Positions 6,652-14,603 of a DNA stretch of 16,019 bases are shown in pieces. Positions within the stretch are counted from its first letter, which is position 1, and the number at the start of each line of letters is the position of its first letter. The notes under the pieces are model-generated. The model was not told the DNA's origin. It ran no database searches and worked only from the letters and a program-made list of their open reading frames with translations. Origin of the DNA: Bulleidia sp. (GTDB taxonomy: Bacteria; Bacillota_I; Bacilli_A; Erysipelotrichales; Erysipelotrichaceae); the NCBI GenBank assembly GCA_016293365.1, contig JAEDEK010000032.1, positions 1 to 16,019 on the forward strand. The letters are read 5' to 3'. Position numbers and translations under genes: made by a program.

Positions 6652-8013
6652 ATGAAAGAAAAGAAATCAGTATTTGGAGCTGTGGATCTTCTCCACGGGC
6701 CGATTCTTCCGGCTCTGGTAACATTCATGATCCCGATCTTCATCTCCTATCTGTTTCAGCAGCTGTACAACGCTGTGGATACAGCACTTGTAGGAAATCT
6801 GCTTGGAACATCATCACTGGCAGCTGTCGGTGCCTGTGCATCGGTATTTGAATTCATGGTCGGATTCATGATGAGTCTTGGCAATGGATTCTCCATCGTT
6901 GTGGCACGTGCATTCGGCTCTCAGGATGAAAAGAGAATGAAGAAGGCGATCGCAATTTCCATTGTGATCGGTCTGTTGACAACACTTGTATTTACAGTGT
7001 TCTCGATTGCAGGTATGGAGTGGCTGCTTGTACTGATCGATACACCTGCAGAGATACTTGGTGAAGCAATGGCTTATATTCAGGTAATCGGAATCGGTGT
7101 CATTGTCATGTTCCTGTACAACTATGCATCCGGTATTCTGCGTTCCATCGGAAACTCATTCATGCCGCTGGTATTCCTTGTATTCTCTTCCTTATTAAAT
7201 ATTGTACTGGACTATGCATTCATGAAATGGTTTGGACTTGGTGTCGCTGGGGCAGCACTGGCAACGGTTGTTTCCCAGGGCGCATCTGCAGTGGGATGTA
7301 TCGGCTATATTCTGATGAAGGAAAAACAGCTCGTACCATCTGCGAAAGACTTTGTGCTTGATAAGGAACTGATTCAGGACCTGGCTGGTCAGGGATATTC
7401 CATGGCATTCATGGGTTCCATCGTTTCTGTAGGAAGTATTATCCTGCAGTCAGGTATTAACGGTCTTGGTACGGAAATCATTGCCGGACATGTTGCAGCA
7501 AGAAAGGTATATGCCATCATGAACCTGCCGTTTATGGCAATGTCCATGGCTGTATCAACATTTGTATCTCAGAATAAGGGATGTAATCAGGGTAAGAGAA
7601 TTCTTTCCGCAATGAAGACAGCCTATATCTTCGATGTTGTGGCTGCGGTAGGTATTTCTGCACTTCTGTGGTTTACAGCTCCATCTTTGATCCATCTGAT
7701 TTCCGGATCTGACAGTGCAGTCATCATCGGTAACGGATCCCGTTTCCTGTATATAGTCGGTCCATTCTATGCAGTGCTTGGTGTACTGATTCAGACACGA
7801 TTTGCATTACAGGGCATCGGTTCCAAGATTCTTCCACTGTTCTCTTCTGTCATTGAATGTGTCGGTAAGATTCTGTTTACATTCTTCCTGATTCCATTAT
7901 TCGGATATGAGGCAGTAATCTGGTGTGAACCGGTTATCTGGTGTGTTATGACAGTGGAACTGCTGATCAGTTTCTATACAAACTCCTATATCCGGGAAAC
8001 AATGAAAGCGTGA
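6652..8013 (+). CDS. MATE-family multidrug/metabolite exporter
   Basis: 453-residue integral membrane protein with about 12 hydrophobic segments. It has the MATE N-terminal pattern: LLHGPILPALVTFMIP, then FQQLYNAVDTALVGNLLG and LAAVGA. The second half repeats the fold (AGHVAARKVYAIMNLPFMAMS, then an LQGIG segment), giving the two six-helix bundles of the family. Length is typical. MATE proteins exchange cations (proton or sodium) for organic compounds at the plasma membrane; the substrate here is unknown. The start is the ATG 6 nt after AGGAGG; an in-frame start 75 nt upstream lies inside the preceding gene and is rejected. It is the second gene of a pair with the histidine phosphatase and is followed by a strong terminator. 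Confidence 0.93.
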   Translation: MKEKKSVFGAVDLLHGPILPALVTFMIPIFISYLFQQLYNAVDTALVGNLLGTSSLAAVGACASVFEFMVGFMMSLGNGFSIVVARAFGSQDEKRMKKAIAISIVIGLLTTLVFTVFSIAGMEWLLVLIDTPAEILGEAMAYIQVIGIGVIVMFLYNYASGILRSIGNSFMPLVFLVFSSLLNIVLDYAFMKWFGLGVAGAALATVVSQGASAVGCIGYILMKEKQLVPSAKDFVLDKELIQDLAGQGYSMAFMGSIVSVGSIILQSGINGLGTEIIAGHVAARKVYAIMNLPFMAMSMAVSTFVSQNKGCNQGKRILSAMKTAYIFDVVAAVGISALLWFTAPSLIHLISGSDSAVIIGNGSRFLYIVGPFYAVLGVLIQTRFALQGIGSKILPLFSSVIECVGKILFTFFLIPLFGYEAVIWCEPVIWCVMTVELLISFYTNSYIRETMKA

Positions 8014-8020
8014 AATGAAA

Positions 8021-8058
8021 AGGGATGTGAAAAATGAGTTTTCACATCCCTGTTTTTT
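8021..8058 (+). terminator. Strong terminator between convergent genes
   Basis: A 13-bp perfect stem (8021-8033 with 8039-8051) and 5-nt loop are followed by G and six T residues. It ends the MATE transcript. On the minus strand the same hairpin is followed by TTTCATTT, so it may also serve the convergent P1 peptidase gene ending at 8074. Confidence 0.9.
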
Positions 8059-8073
8059 GTCATATGAAGAAGA

Positions 8074-9108
8074 TCAGAGATACTCTTTGAGGCTGTGGAA
8101 GATTTTACCATCAACAGAAACGGCTGGTTCAGCACTTACCATGGAGTTGTAGATGGCTTCCTGTACTGCTTCTGCTGCAGCTTCAAATACAGGATTGATC
8201 AGATCTTCATGGATGCAGGAATATGTACTGACAGGCTGATCTGTCTTTCGGTTGGCTGTCGTAAAACCGATCATGATTTCTCCGCTGCCATGACCTGTAT
8301 AGGCGCCGGTTCTGGCGATACCGACACCGCATCTGCGGATGATCCGATACAGCTGACGTTCTGACACAGGAAGGTCCGTTGCCAGGATGGTCATGATGGA
8401 ACCTCTGTCTTCTTTACTTGCGGCATCCTTTTCATGATGCATGGATACCATGATTCTTTTTCCGATCGGATCATTGTTGATGATCAGATCTTCCGTGGAA
8501 CCGAAATTGGACTGGACAAGAATACCGATGGTATATAGATGATCATCGATGGTAATGACTCTTGATGCTGATCCGATACCGCCTTTGAGTCCATAACATA
8601 CAGTTCCTGTACCTGCTCCGACACTTCCTTCTTCAAAGATGGTGGAAGCATTTCTGATTGCAGAAAGAACATGTTCTTCTGTTACTGCACGTCTTTGAAT
8701 ATCATTGATTCTGGAATCATTGCATTCACCGACAATCGGATTGATGGAATATACTTCCTTTCCATCCTGATGGGTCAGATCAATCATATAGGAAACCACT
8801 GCATCACATACCTTTCCGACATTGAGAGTATTGGTCAAAGCAATTGGTGTTTCCAGGGTGCCGAGTTCTTCAATCTGCGGGATACCTGCAGTCTTTCCAA
8901 AACCGTTATGAACATAGGCTGCAGCGGTGTATTTATGCAGGAATGGATTGTCGGAACCAGGCAGTATGACAGTAACCCCTGTATGAACTTTATCCTGGTG
9001 GAGGGTGCAGTGTCCGACTTTTACTCCAGGTACATCGGTGATTGTGTTGTTTGTACCGGTCTTGTGTTTTCCAATCGTGATTCCGTAATTTCTGATTCTT
9101 TTCTGCAT
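8074..9108 (-). CDS. P1-family (DmpA-like) N-terminal-nucleophile aminopeptidase
   Basis: 344-residue member of peptidase family S58 (P1/DmpA). These enzymes are made as one chain and cut themselves before a Ser or Thr that becomes the nucleophile. Seen: ITDVPGVKVGHCTL at residues 23-36, the usual N-terminal block; the glycine-rich segment EGSVGAGTG near 160-168; and GIARTGAYTGHGSGEIMI, where G274-S275 aligns with the DmpA cleavage site. Cutting would give chains of about 274 and 70 residues. Family members release N-terminal D- or L-amino acids or beta-peptides; the substrate here is unknown. No signal peptide, so cytosolic. AGGAG precedes the ATG. It converges on the MATE gene and is divergent from the Nudix operon, sharing a regulatory region with a large dyad. 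Confidence 0.92.
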   Translation of the reverse strand: MQKRIRNYGITIGKHKTGTNNTITDVPGVKVGHCTLHQDKVHTGVTVILPGSDNPFLHKYTAAAYVHNGFGKTAGIPQIEELGTLETPIALTNTLNVGKVCDAVVSYMIDLTHQDGKEVYSINPIVGECNDSRINDIQRRAVTEEHVLSAIRNASTIFEEGSVGAGTGTVCYGLKGGIGSASRVITIDDHLYTIGILVQSNFGSTEDLIINNDPIGKRIMVSMHHEKDAASKEDRGSIMTILATDLPVSERQLYRIIRRCGVGIARTGAYTGHGSGEIMIGFTTANRKTDQPVSTYSCIHEDLINPVFEAAAEAVQEAIYNSMVSAEPAVSVDGKIFHSLKEYL

Positions 9109-9132
9109 GAATTCTGACTCCTTTATGTCTCA

Positions 9133-9160
9133 ATTATAGTCGGATGTGCCATTTTGGAAA
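9133..9160 (-). promoter_or_regulatory. Promoter of the P1-family peptidase gene
   Basis: On the minus strand TTTCCA (9155-9160), a 16-nt spacer and a perfect TATAAT (9133-9138) lie about 25 bp before the start codon. The -35 box overlaps the left arm of the inverted repeat at 9143-9183. Confidence 0.5.
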
Positions 9161-9183
9161 TGGAACATGCCAAAATGAACATC
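9143..9183. promoter_or_regulatory. Dyad in the divergent promoter region
   Basis: CATTTTGG (9150-9157) and CCAAAATG (9170-9177) form 8-bp inverted arms. Flanking GATGT (9143-9147) and ACATC (9179-9183) extend the symmetry with small bulges. The element overlaps the -35 of the leftward promoter and lies just upstream of the rightward one, so one regulator could control both directions. No regulator gene is adjacent. Confidence 0.45.
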
Positions 9184-9189
9184 TGTTTC

Positions 9190-9219
9190 ATGACAAGTTC
9201 ACAGGATCTATGAGATACT
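9190..9219 (+). promoter_or_regulatory. Promoter of the Nudix-to-CapA operon
   Basis: ATGACA (9190-9195), an 18-nt spacer and GATACT (9214-9219). Each box matches the sigma-A consensus at five of six positions. It lies immediately before the first gene of the six-gene run, which has no other clear promoter. Confidence 0.45.
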
Positions 9220-9240
9220 ATTAGTCAGGAAGTGATGAAT

Positions 9241-9792
9241 ATGAATGAACTGGAAGAAAAAACATTGACAAAAACATATGTATACGAAGGACCAGTTGTC
9301 AACCTTCGTGAAGATACGGCAGAAATGCCGGATCATACCATCGCAAATAGAACGCTTGTGGAACATCCAGGTGGTGTCGGTATTGCTTTGGAAGACGAAG
9401 AAGGCAGATTCTATTTTGTCAGCCAGTGGCGGTATGCACAGTCTGTAGTGACTCTGGAATACCCGGCTGGAAAAAGAGAAAAAGGTGAAGATGATCTCGC
9501 TGTAGCAAAAAGAGAGATTGCGGAAGAAACCGGATATGAAGGAAAAGACTGGGTATACCTTGGAACCATCTATCCGACTCCTGCCTATGACAGTGAAACA
9601 ATCGGGCTTTACTATGCAAAAAAAGGAAACTATGTCGGTCAGCATCTGGATCAGGATGAGCATATCAATGTCAGCCTGCTGACGCTGGATGAAATTACAG
9701 ATAAAATCATTGCAGGGGAAGTGCATGATGCAAAGACGGTATCCATGACTTTCCTTATAAAGGAAATGAAGGAAAGGGGACTCATTCAATGA
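9241..9792 (+). CDS. Nudix hydrolase, ADP-ribose pyrophosphatase type
   Basis: 183-residue cytosolic Mg-dependent pyrophosphohydrolase. A perfect Nudix box spans residues 77-99: G, five residues, E, seven residues, then REIAEETGY. It is preceded by the WRYAQ and EYPAGK segments typical of ADP-ribose pyrophosphatases, which split ADP-ribose to AMP and ribose 5-phosphate. Start choice: AGGAAG at 9227-9232 lies 8 nt before the ATG at 9241. The in-frame ATG at 9235 is only 2 nt away, and the GTG at 9232 overlaps the site. First gene of a coupled operon; its stop overlaps the mtnN start by 4 nt. Nudix and mtnN neighbours are known in other Bacillota. Confidence 0.9.
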   Translation: MNELEEKTLTKTYVYEGPVVNLREDTAEMPDHTIANRTLVEHPGGVGIALEDEEGRFYFVSQWRYAQSVVTLEYPAGKREKGEDDLAVAKREIAEETGYEGKDWVYLGTIYPTPAYDSETIGLYYAKKGNYVGQHLDQDEHINVSLLTLDEITDKIIAGEVHDAKTVSMTFLIKEMKERGLIQ

Positions 9793-10484
9793 AGCTCGGA
9801 ATCATTGGTGCCATGGATGTAGAGGTGGAATATCTGATCAGATCCATGGATGTAAAAAAAGTATCTGTTCACGCCGGACAGACTTATTATGAAGGAAATA
9901 TCGGAAAAACAGATGTTGTTGTTGTGCAGTGTGGAATCGGTAAAGTACGTGCGGGTATGGCAGCACAGGTGCTGTGCAGCTGTTTTCAGGTAACACATAT
10001 TATCAATACAGGTATTGCCGGTTCTTTGAACAACGATATCAACATCGGTGATATTGTTGTTTCTAAAGATGCGGTATTCCACGATGTGGATGCGGTGAAT
10101 TTCGGTTATCAGTTAGGTGAAATACCGGGAATTGGAACGTTGTATTACAAGGCTGATGAAACTCTGCAGAAACTTGCAGCTGATGCAGTAAAGGAATGTG
10201 CTCCGGAAGTGAATGCTTTTTATGGAAGAGTTGCAACAGGTGATGTATTTGTATCCGACCGTGCAAAAAAGGAATGGATTCGTGAAACATTTCATGCGGA
10301 CTGCACAGAAATGGAAGGATGTGCCATTGCGGAATGCGCATATCTGAATCAGATACCGTTTGTGATCATCCGTGCAATCTCAGATAAGGCGGATGAATCA
10401 GTCAGCGAAACCTATGAAGTGTTTGAAGCAAAAGCTGCCAGACACTGTGCAGCTATTGTGCACTACATGGTGGAGAATCTATGA
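9789..10484 (+). CDS. mtnN: 5'-methylthioadenosine/S-adenosylhomocysteine nucleosidase
   Basis: 231-residue cytosolic enzyme that removes adenine from methylthioadenosine, S-adenosylhomocysteine and 5'-deoxyadenosine, clearing by-products of SAM chemistry and of autoinducer-2 formation. The N-terminus MKLGIIGAMDVEVEYL places Glu at 12. GIGKV and INTGIAGSL form the phosphorylase-fold core. The segment TEMEGCAIA gives E176, and RAISDKAD gives D199. These correspond to E12, E174 and D197 of the E. coli enzyme. Length is typical (E. coli 232). It overlaps the Nudix gene by 4 nt (ATGA) at its start and the first VanY gene by 4 nt at its end, so translation is probably coupled on both sides. Confidence 0.96.
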   Translation: MKLGIIGAMDVEVEYLIRSMDVKKVSVHAGQTYYEGNIGKTDVVVVQCGIGKVRAGMAAQVLCSCFQVTHIINTGIAGSLNNDINIGDIVVSKDAVFHDVDAVNFGYQLGEIPGIGTLYYKADETLQKLAADAVKECAPEVNAFYGRVATGDVFVSDRAKKEWIRETFHADCTEMEGCAIAECAYLNQIPFVIIRAISDKADESVSETYEVFEAKAARHCAAIVHYMVENL

Positions 10485-11386
10485 GAAAAAGAAAGATGAC
10501 AACACTGTACCTGATGACGGGTGTGCTTGTTCTTTCTCTTCTGATCGGCTTGCTGGTACATTATCAGCTTTCTGTTGAGGAAACAGCATCGAAGGAACCT
10601 GTTGTTCAGGAAAAGGAACCGGAAAAAGAAGAAGTACAGAAAGAAAACCAGGAAGAAAAGGAAGACGAACCTGAAGAAGAGGAAACTGAGCAGCAGGAAC
10701 AGGAAAATACAGTGATCGATGATCCGGTTGAGGAAGAACCGGTTGATCAAGAACCAGTACAGAAAGTCCCTGTATATACACCACCGACACTATCTGGAGA
10801 GTTTTCTGATCCATACAGTCTTCTTGTTGTGGCAAATAAAAAGTATGCACTGGATTATTATTTTGAACCAACTGACCTGAGAGTGGTCAATGCCACAGGA
10901 AACAGAACACATTATCTGCGTGACTGTGCAGCCTCAGCACTGGAATCGATGTTTGCTGCTGCAGCACAGGAAGGCATTACCCTTGTAACATGTTCCAGTT
11001 ATCGCTCTGCTTCCTATCAGGCTTCACTGTATAATAACTACGTAGCCATGTATGGTACAGCAACTGCGGACACGATTTCCGCACGTCCTGGGTATTCCGA
11101 TCATCAGACAGGTCTTGCAGCAGACATTGGAGATCATGATCAGGCAACGGTATTTACGCAGGCAATGGAATATACAGTGGAAGGGCAATGGCTGTATGCG
11201 CATGCTCATGAATATGGGTTTATTCTTCGTTATCCAAAAGGAAAGGAATGGATTACAGGCTATTCCTTTGAACCATGGCACTACCGTTATGTAGGTGTGG
11301 ATTACGCAACCGCAATCTATAATGTTTCGCCGGATTGTACACTTGAAGAGTATTTCGGAATTGAAGGTGGCGATTACGCGTATTAA
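10481..11386 (+). CDS. VanY-type D-Ala-D-Ala carboxypeptidase (M15B), membrane-anchored
   Basis: 301-residue zinc peptidase that trims terminal D-Ala from peptidoglycan stem peptides. The N-terminus MRKRK plus a hydrophobic stretch at residues 9-28 predicts a signal anchor with the catalytic part outside the cell. Residues about 33-95 are an acidic Glu/Pro/Gln-rich spacer. The M15B domain follows: SSYRS at 172-176, then ARPGYSDHQTGLAADIG with zinc ligands H208 and D215, then FEPWHYRYVG with the catalytic E264 and third ligand H267. All key residues are present. It overlaps mtnN by 4 nt, an odd partnership for a wall enzyme. A second, only partly similar VanY-type protein is encoded two genes on, so the pair is an old duplication or independent recruitment rather than a recent copy. 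Confidence 0.92.
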   Translation: MRKRKMTTLYLMTGVLVLSLLIGLLVHYQLSVEETASKEPVVQEKEPEKEEVQKENQEEKEDEPEEEETEQQEQENTVIDDPVEEEPVDQEPVQKVPVYTPPTLSGEFSDPYSLLVVANKKYALDYYFEPTDLRVVNATGNRTHYLRDCAASALESMFAAAAQEGITLVTCSSYRSASYQASLYNNYVAMYGTATADTISARPGYSDHQTGLAADIGDHDQATVFTQAMEYTVEGQWLYAHAHEYGFILRYPKGKEWITGYSFEPWHYRYVGVDYATAIYNVSPDCTLEEYFGIEGGDYAY

Positions 11387-11395
11387 GAGGTGAAT

Positions 11396-12295
11396 ATGGA
11401 TCTGAGTTTTATGATTAATGTCATCATCGGTGTTCTGATTGTATCCATGTTTTTTTCCATGCTGAATCAGAAAAAGCCGGATCTGCTGACACAGAAGAAA
11501 GGGAACAGAAGATATGAAAAGGTAAGAGCCATCAATCGTAAAGCGGATGAAGATCTGCTTGGAAGAAGGTTCTCTGTTCCAAGAGACGGCAGGGATGAAG
11601 TAGCAGTCAATCTGTATGAAATCAGCAGTGATCAGCCGACTCCGGTTGTTTATGTCGTGCATGGTGGAAATCTGTTTGATGGTGATGCAGATCAGTGTGA
11701 TACATTCTGTCACAGAATGTCCCGGTTATGGAACTGCATGATCATTGCCATCAACTATACCAAGCTGGATGTACAGGTCCCTCCATATCAGCAGGATGAA
11801 ATCATTGATACAGTTGAATATTTCTCTTCCAGAAGTGCATTCTATCACATCGATCCTTCCAGAAGTGCATTTGTCGGTTTTTCCGGTGGTGCTTATCTGA
11901 TGATGGGGGCTGCGGCAATTCTTCATACCAAAGGAATGGATCTGAAAGGCATGATTTCCTTTTATCCTTTGATCGATGATTCTTCCATTCAGCTTGTGGA
12001 TCAGGGAATCTATCGCACTCCGATAACCTTTATTACATGTGAGAATCAGCAGGAAATTCAGATGGTGGATCATCTTGTATCTCACCTTGAGCAGGCAGGA
12101 GTGCAGACGGATGTCAGAAATTATTCTGCAGCTGTAACCGGATTTATTGAAGTCAACAATCCGGAATATGAACAGAACAGATATTACCAGAAGGGCAGAG
12201 ACCAGATGTATACACAGGATCAGAAAGACTACGCTGCAGCCTGTGAAATCTGGATGGCAGGCGTTCTGGAACGTTATTTTGAAAAGGAAAACTGA
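11396..12295 (+). CDS. Membrane-anchored alpha/beta-hydrolase-like protein with apparently incomplete triad
   Basis: 299-residue protein resembling the hormone-sensitive-lipase/esterase group of alpha/beta hydrolases. Residues 5-23 form one membrane segment followed by a strongly basic stretch (QKKPDLLTQKKGNRR). By the positive-inside rule the main domain should face the cytoplasm, opposite to the VanY proteins. VVHGG at 88-91 is the oxyanion-hole motif, and GFSGGA at 161-166 holds the nucleophile S163. Where relatives have an acid (EYDPL-like) this protein has CENQQ at 215-219; where they have HGF it has T248-G-F. The usual Asp and His thus appear missing, although an unusual triad elsewhere cannot be excluded. 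The start is the ATG at 11396, 5 nt after GAGG; a GTG at 11390 overlaps that site. It lies between two VanY genes. Confidence 0.78.
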   Translation: MDLSFMINVIIGVLIVSMFFSMLNQKKPDLLTQKKGNRRYEKVRAINRKADEDLLGRRFSVPRDGRDEVAVNLYEISSDQPTPVVYVVHGGNLFDGDADQCDTFCHRMSRLWNCMIIAINYTKLDVQVPPYQQDEIIDTVEYFSSRSAFYHIDPSRSAFVGFSGGAYLMMGAAAILHTKGMDLKGMISFYPLIDDSSIQLVDQGIYRTPITFITCENQQEIQMVDHLVSHLEQAGVQTDVRNYSAAVTGFIEVNNPEYEQNRYYQKGRDQMYTQDQKDYAAACEIWMAGVLERYFEKEN

Positions 12296-13269
12296 TGGCA
12301 AAGAAGAAAAGAAAAGTCAGATATGACAGAATCATTATTCTGATACCTGGCTGTGCACTGATCATTGGTGCCATCTTCATGGGTATCAGCTGCATAACAG
12401 ATGAAAATAAGACACAGACATCGGATCAGCCTGGCAACAGTGCAAAAGAGCCTGTCAAAGACATTACACAGGTGGAAGGATATCAGATTCTGAAAGATGG
12501 CGGGCTGAGTGATGAGCAGATTGAAGAAATGACCACGTTATCCAATTACTGGCCACAGCGTGCGCAGCGTTATGCTGCTTATCAGGGAGCAGAGACGGTC
12601 GAACTGACAGTACTGCATGTCAATATGGATCTGGATCTTGAACCATATGAAAACAGTGTTACTGTAACGGATGATGCAGACATGACACTTCTTGTCAATA
12701 AATCGCACGCTTTGCCGGAAGGGTATGTACCAGCAGATCTTGGGGTCATGGAACAGTATGCCTGTGTTGCAGGAGAAGACTACTCCTGTCAGGATGTGGC
12801 ATACATGGAATTAAGAAGTGAAGCACTGAATGCCTATTACCAGTGGTGTCAGGCTGCACAGGAGCAGGGGATCTCGATTCGTGCAATTGCAGGTTACAGA
12901 AGTTATGACTATCAGGCGGGCTTGTGGAATTATAATGCCGGACTGTATGGGGAAGAATACGCAGACCTGTATTATGCACGTCCAGGCCAGAGTGAGCATA
13001 ACAGCGGTCTGGCTGTAGATATTACATTCAATGGCCATAATTTCAATGAAATCGAATTATACGATGGATATGAATGGATTCTGAGCAGTGCGCATGATTA
13101 TGGATTCATTCTCAGATATCCTGAAGAAAAACAGGATATAACAAGATATGGATATGAAAGCTGGCACTTCCGTTATGTTGGAAAAGATGCGGCAAAGATC
13201 ATATACGATAATAACTGGACACTGGAGGAATACCATGGCTCGCAGAAGAAAGAGAAAACTCAGAACTGA
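12295..13269 (+). CDS. Second VanY-type D-Ala-D-Ala carboxypeptidase (M15B), membrane-anchored
   Basis: 324-residue zinc peptidase of the same class as the gene at 10481, with a different N-terminal half. A basic N-terminus (MAKKKRKVRYDR) and hydrophobic segment at residues 13-33 give a signal anchor. Residues about 60-150 are an extra region that includes LSDEQIEEM and a stretch with HVNMDLDLEPY, common in Bacillota VanY-like proteins. The catalytic domain has GYRSYDYQ at 200-207, ARPGQSEHNSGLAVDIT with ligands H235 and D242, and YESWHFRYVG with E288 and H291. C157 and C165 could form an external disulfide. Its start overlaps the preceding stop by one base (TGATG), and its last 35 nt overlap the CapA gene in another frame. 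Redundant with or complementary to the first VanY; different stem-peptide preference is possible. Confidence 0.92.
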   Translation: MAKKKRKVRYDRIIILIPGCALIIGAIFMGISCITDENKTQTSDQPGNSAKEPVKDITQVEGYQILKDGGLSDEQIEEMTTLSNYWPQRAQRYAAYQGAETVELTVLHVNMDLDLEPYENSVTVTDDADMTLLVNKSHALPEGYVPADLGVMEQYACVAGEDYSCQDVAYMELRSEALNAYYQWCQAAQEQGISIRAIAGYRSYDYQAGLWNYNAGLYGEEYADLYYARPGQSEHNSGLAVDITFNGHNFNEIELYDGYEWILSSAHDYGFILRYPEEKQDITRYGYESWHFRYVGKDAAKIIYDNNWTLEEYHGSQKKEKTQN

Positions 13270-14467
13270 CAGACTGATCTTACTGGCAGCAGGCTGCATA
13301 TGTGTCATCATATGCTGTGTTTTAGGTGGAAAGGCAGTTTTTTCCGCAATGAATAAAGGAAAAGATGATAACCAGAAACAACCGACGTCAGTTGTGCAAC
13401 AGCCACAGCAGGAAGAGGATGAACCGAATGTCATTTCACTGGTTGGCGTTGGTGACAACCTGATTCATGAAACAGTTTATCTGGATGCGGAAAATGATGA
13501 TGGTACATATAACTTTGAAAAGATGTATGCCAATGTCAAAGAGGATATTCAGGCGGCAGATCTCGCATTCATCAATCAGGAAACGGTACTTGGTGGAACT
13601 GAGCTGGGTCTTGCAGGATATCCATGCTTCAATTCTCCAACAGAGATTGCACAGAATCTCAAGGATACCGGATTTACTTTTGCCAATATCGCATCCAATC
13701 ATACTCTGGACCGTTTCCAGGCCGGTATTGATGCGACAAGAAAGGCGTTTGATGATGTTGGTATCGTGGTGGATGGTGCATATTCCAGCCAGGAGCAGTT
13801 TGATACGATTCCTGTCTTTGAAACAAAAGGAGTGAAGTTCAGTTTCCTTGCCTATACATATGGCACAAATGGAATTGAACCGGATAATCCATGGAGTATA
13901 TCCTATTATGATGAGGAACAGATCAGATCGGATGTAGCACGTGCAAAAGAAATCAGTGATGTGGTGATCGTGTCAGCACACTGGGGTGATGAACATGCGC
14001 ATCAGCCGAATGATTTTCAGACATACTATGCACAGCTGTTTGCGGATCTTGGCGTAGATCTGGTGATCGGTACACATACGCACTCCATAGAGCCGGTGGA
14101 ATGGCTGACGGGTGCAAACGGAAACAGAACGCTGGTCATCTATTCTCTTGGCAATTTCATCGGTGGCATGTTGACGACAAACAATGCGATCGGCGGAATG
14201 ATCAAATTGGATTTTGTGCAGACAGATGATTCCATTACCATTGAAAATGTGAAGTGGGTGCCGACTTTTATCCATTTTGAAGGAGATCAGAACAATATTC
14301 TGGATGTCCGTTACAACTATCAGTCCTATAAACTGAGTCAGTATACCGATGAGCTTGCAGCAAAGCATGTTCTCAACGGATATGAAGGGGAGACTGTTTC
14401 AGTACAGCAGATCAGAGAACTCACTGAAAGTGTCATCAGTTCTGAATTCCTGGATCTGAACGGATAA
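13235..14467 (+). CDS. CapA-family metallophosphatase-like protein, membrane-anchored
   Basis: 410-residue member of the CapA (PGA_cap) family, related to calcineurin-like metallophosphoesterases and named for the poly-gamma-glutamate capsule protein. The N-terminus MARRRKRKLR with a hydrophobic segment at about 14-37 predicts an anchored external domain, after a Gln/Glu-rich linker (44-63). Putative metal and active-site motifs are VGVGDNLIHE (D74), FINQETVLGG (N114, E116), IASNHTLD (N155, H156), SAHWGDEH (H249), GTHTHSIEP (H281, H283) and YSLGNFIGG. Start chosen at the ATG after GGAGG, which gives a 35-nt overlap with the second VanY gene; an in-frame start 87 nt earlier lies deep in that gene and lacks the basic N-terminus. 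No capB or capC is nearby, so capsule synthesis is not implied. Last gene of the operon, followed by a terminator. Confidence 0.9.
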   Translation: MARRRKRKLRTDRLILLAAGCICVIICCVLGGKAVFSAMNKGKDDNQKQPTSVVQQPQQEEDEPNVISLVGVGDNLIHETVYLDAENDDGTYNFEKMYANVKEDIQAADLAFINQETVLGGTELGLAGYPCFNSPTEIAQNLKDTGFTFANIASNHTLDRFQAGIDATRKAFDDVGIVVDGAYSSQEQFDTIPVFETKGVKFSFLAYTYGTNGIEPDNPWSISYYDEEQIRSDVARAKEISDVVIVSAHWGDEHAHQPNDFQTYYAQLFADLGVDLVIGTHTHSIEPVEWLTGANGNRTLVIYSLGNFIGGMLTTNNAIGGMIKLDFVQTDDSITIENVKWVPTFIHFEGDQNNILDVRYNYQSYKLSQYTDELAAKHVLNGYEGETVSVQQIRELTESVISSEFLDLNG

Positions 14468-14478
14468 ATGAGAAAATG

Positions 14479-14509
14479 AGCATAATCTGATGAAAGGATT
14501 ATGCTTTTT
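14479..14509 (+). terminator. Intrinsic terminator of the Nudix-to-CapA operon
   Basis: AGCATAATC and GATTATGCT form a 9-bp stem with a 9-nt loop, followed by a T-run, 12 bp after the CapA stop codon. Confidence 0.85.
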
Positions 14510-14603
14510 GAATGGAAAAAAGCAGATCTGTTTCAAATATAAGAAATAATCAGGAAAAAAGAAATTATCCATTACAATGCATTTGTTAAAAGAGGGAAAA
14601 AGA

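Noticed and set aside
9208..9789. 193-codon minus-strand frame opposite the Nudix gene
   Set aside because: It mirrors the Nudix gene almost exactly, and its translation is rich in Cys, Phe and His with no family signature.
11024..11713. 229-codon minus-strand frame across the first VanY and hydrolase-like genes
   Set aside because: It is antisense to two well-supported coding regions, with no ribosome binding site or recognisable domain.
13235..14467. Poly-gamma-glutamate capsule synthesis locus
   Set aside because: CapA-family proteins occur widely without capsule genes, and no capB, capC or capE homologue is present in the window.
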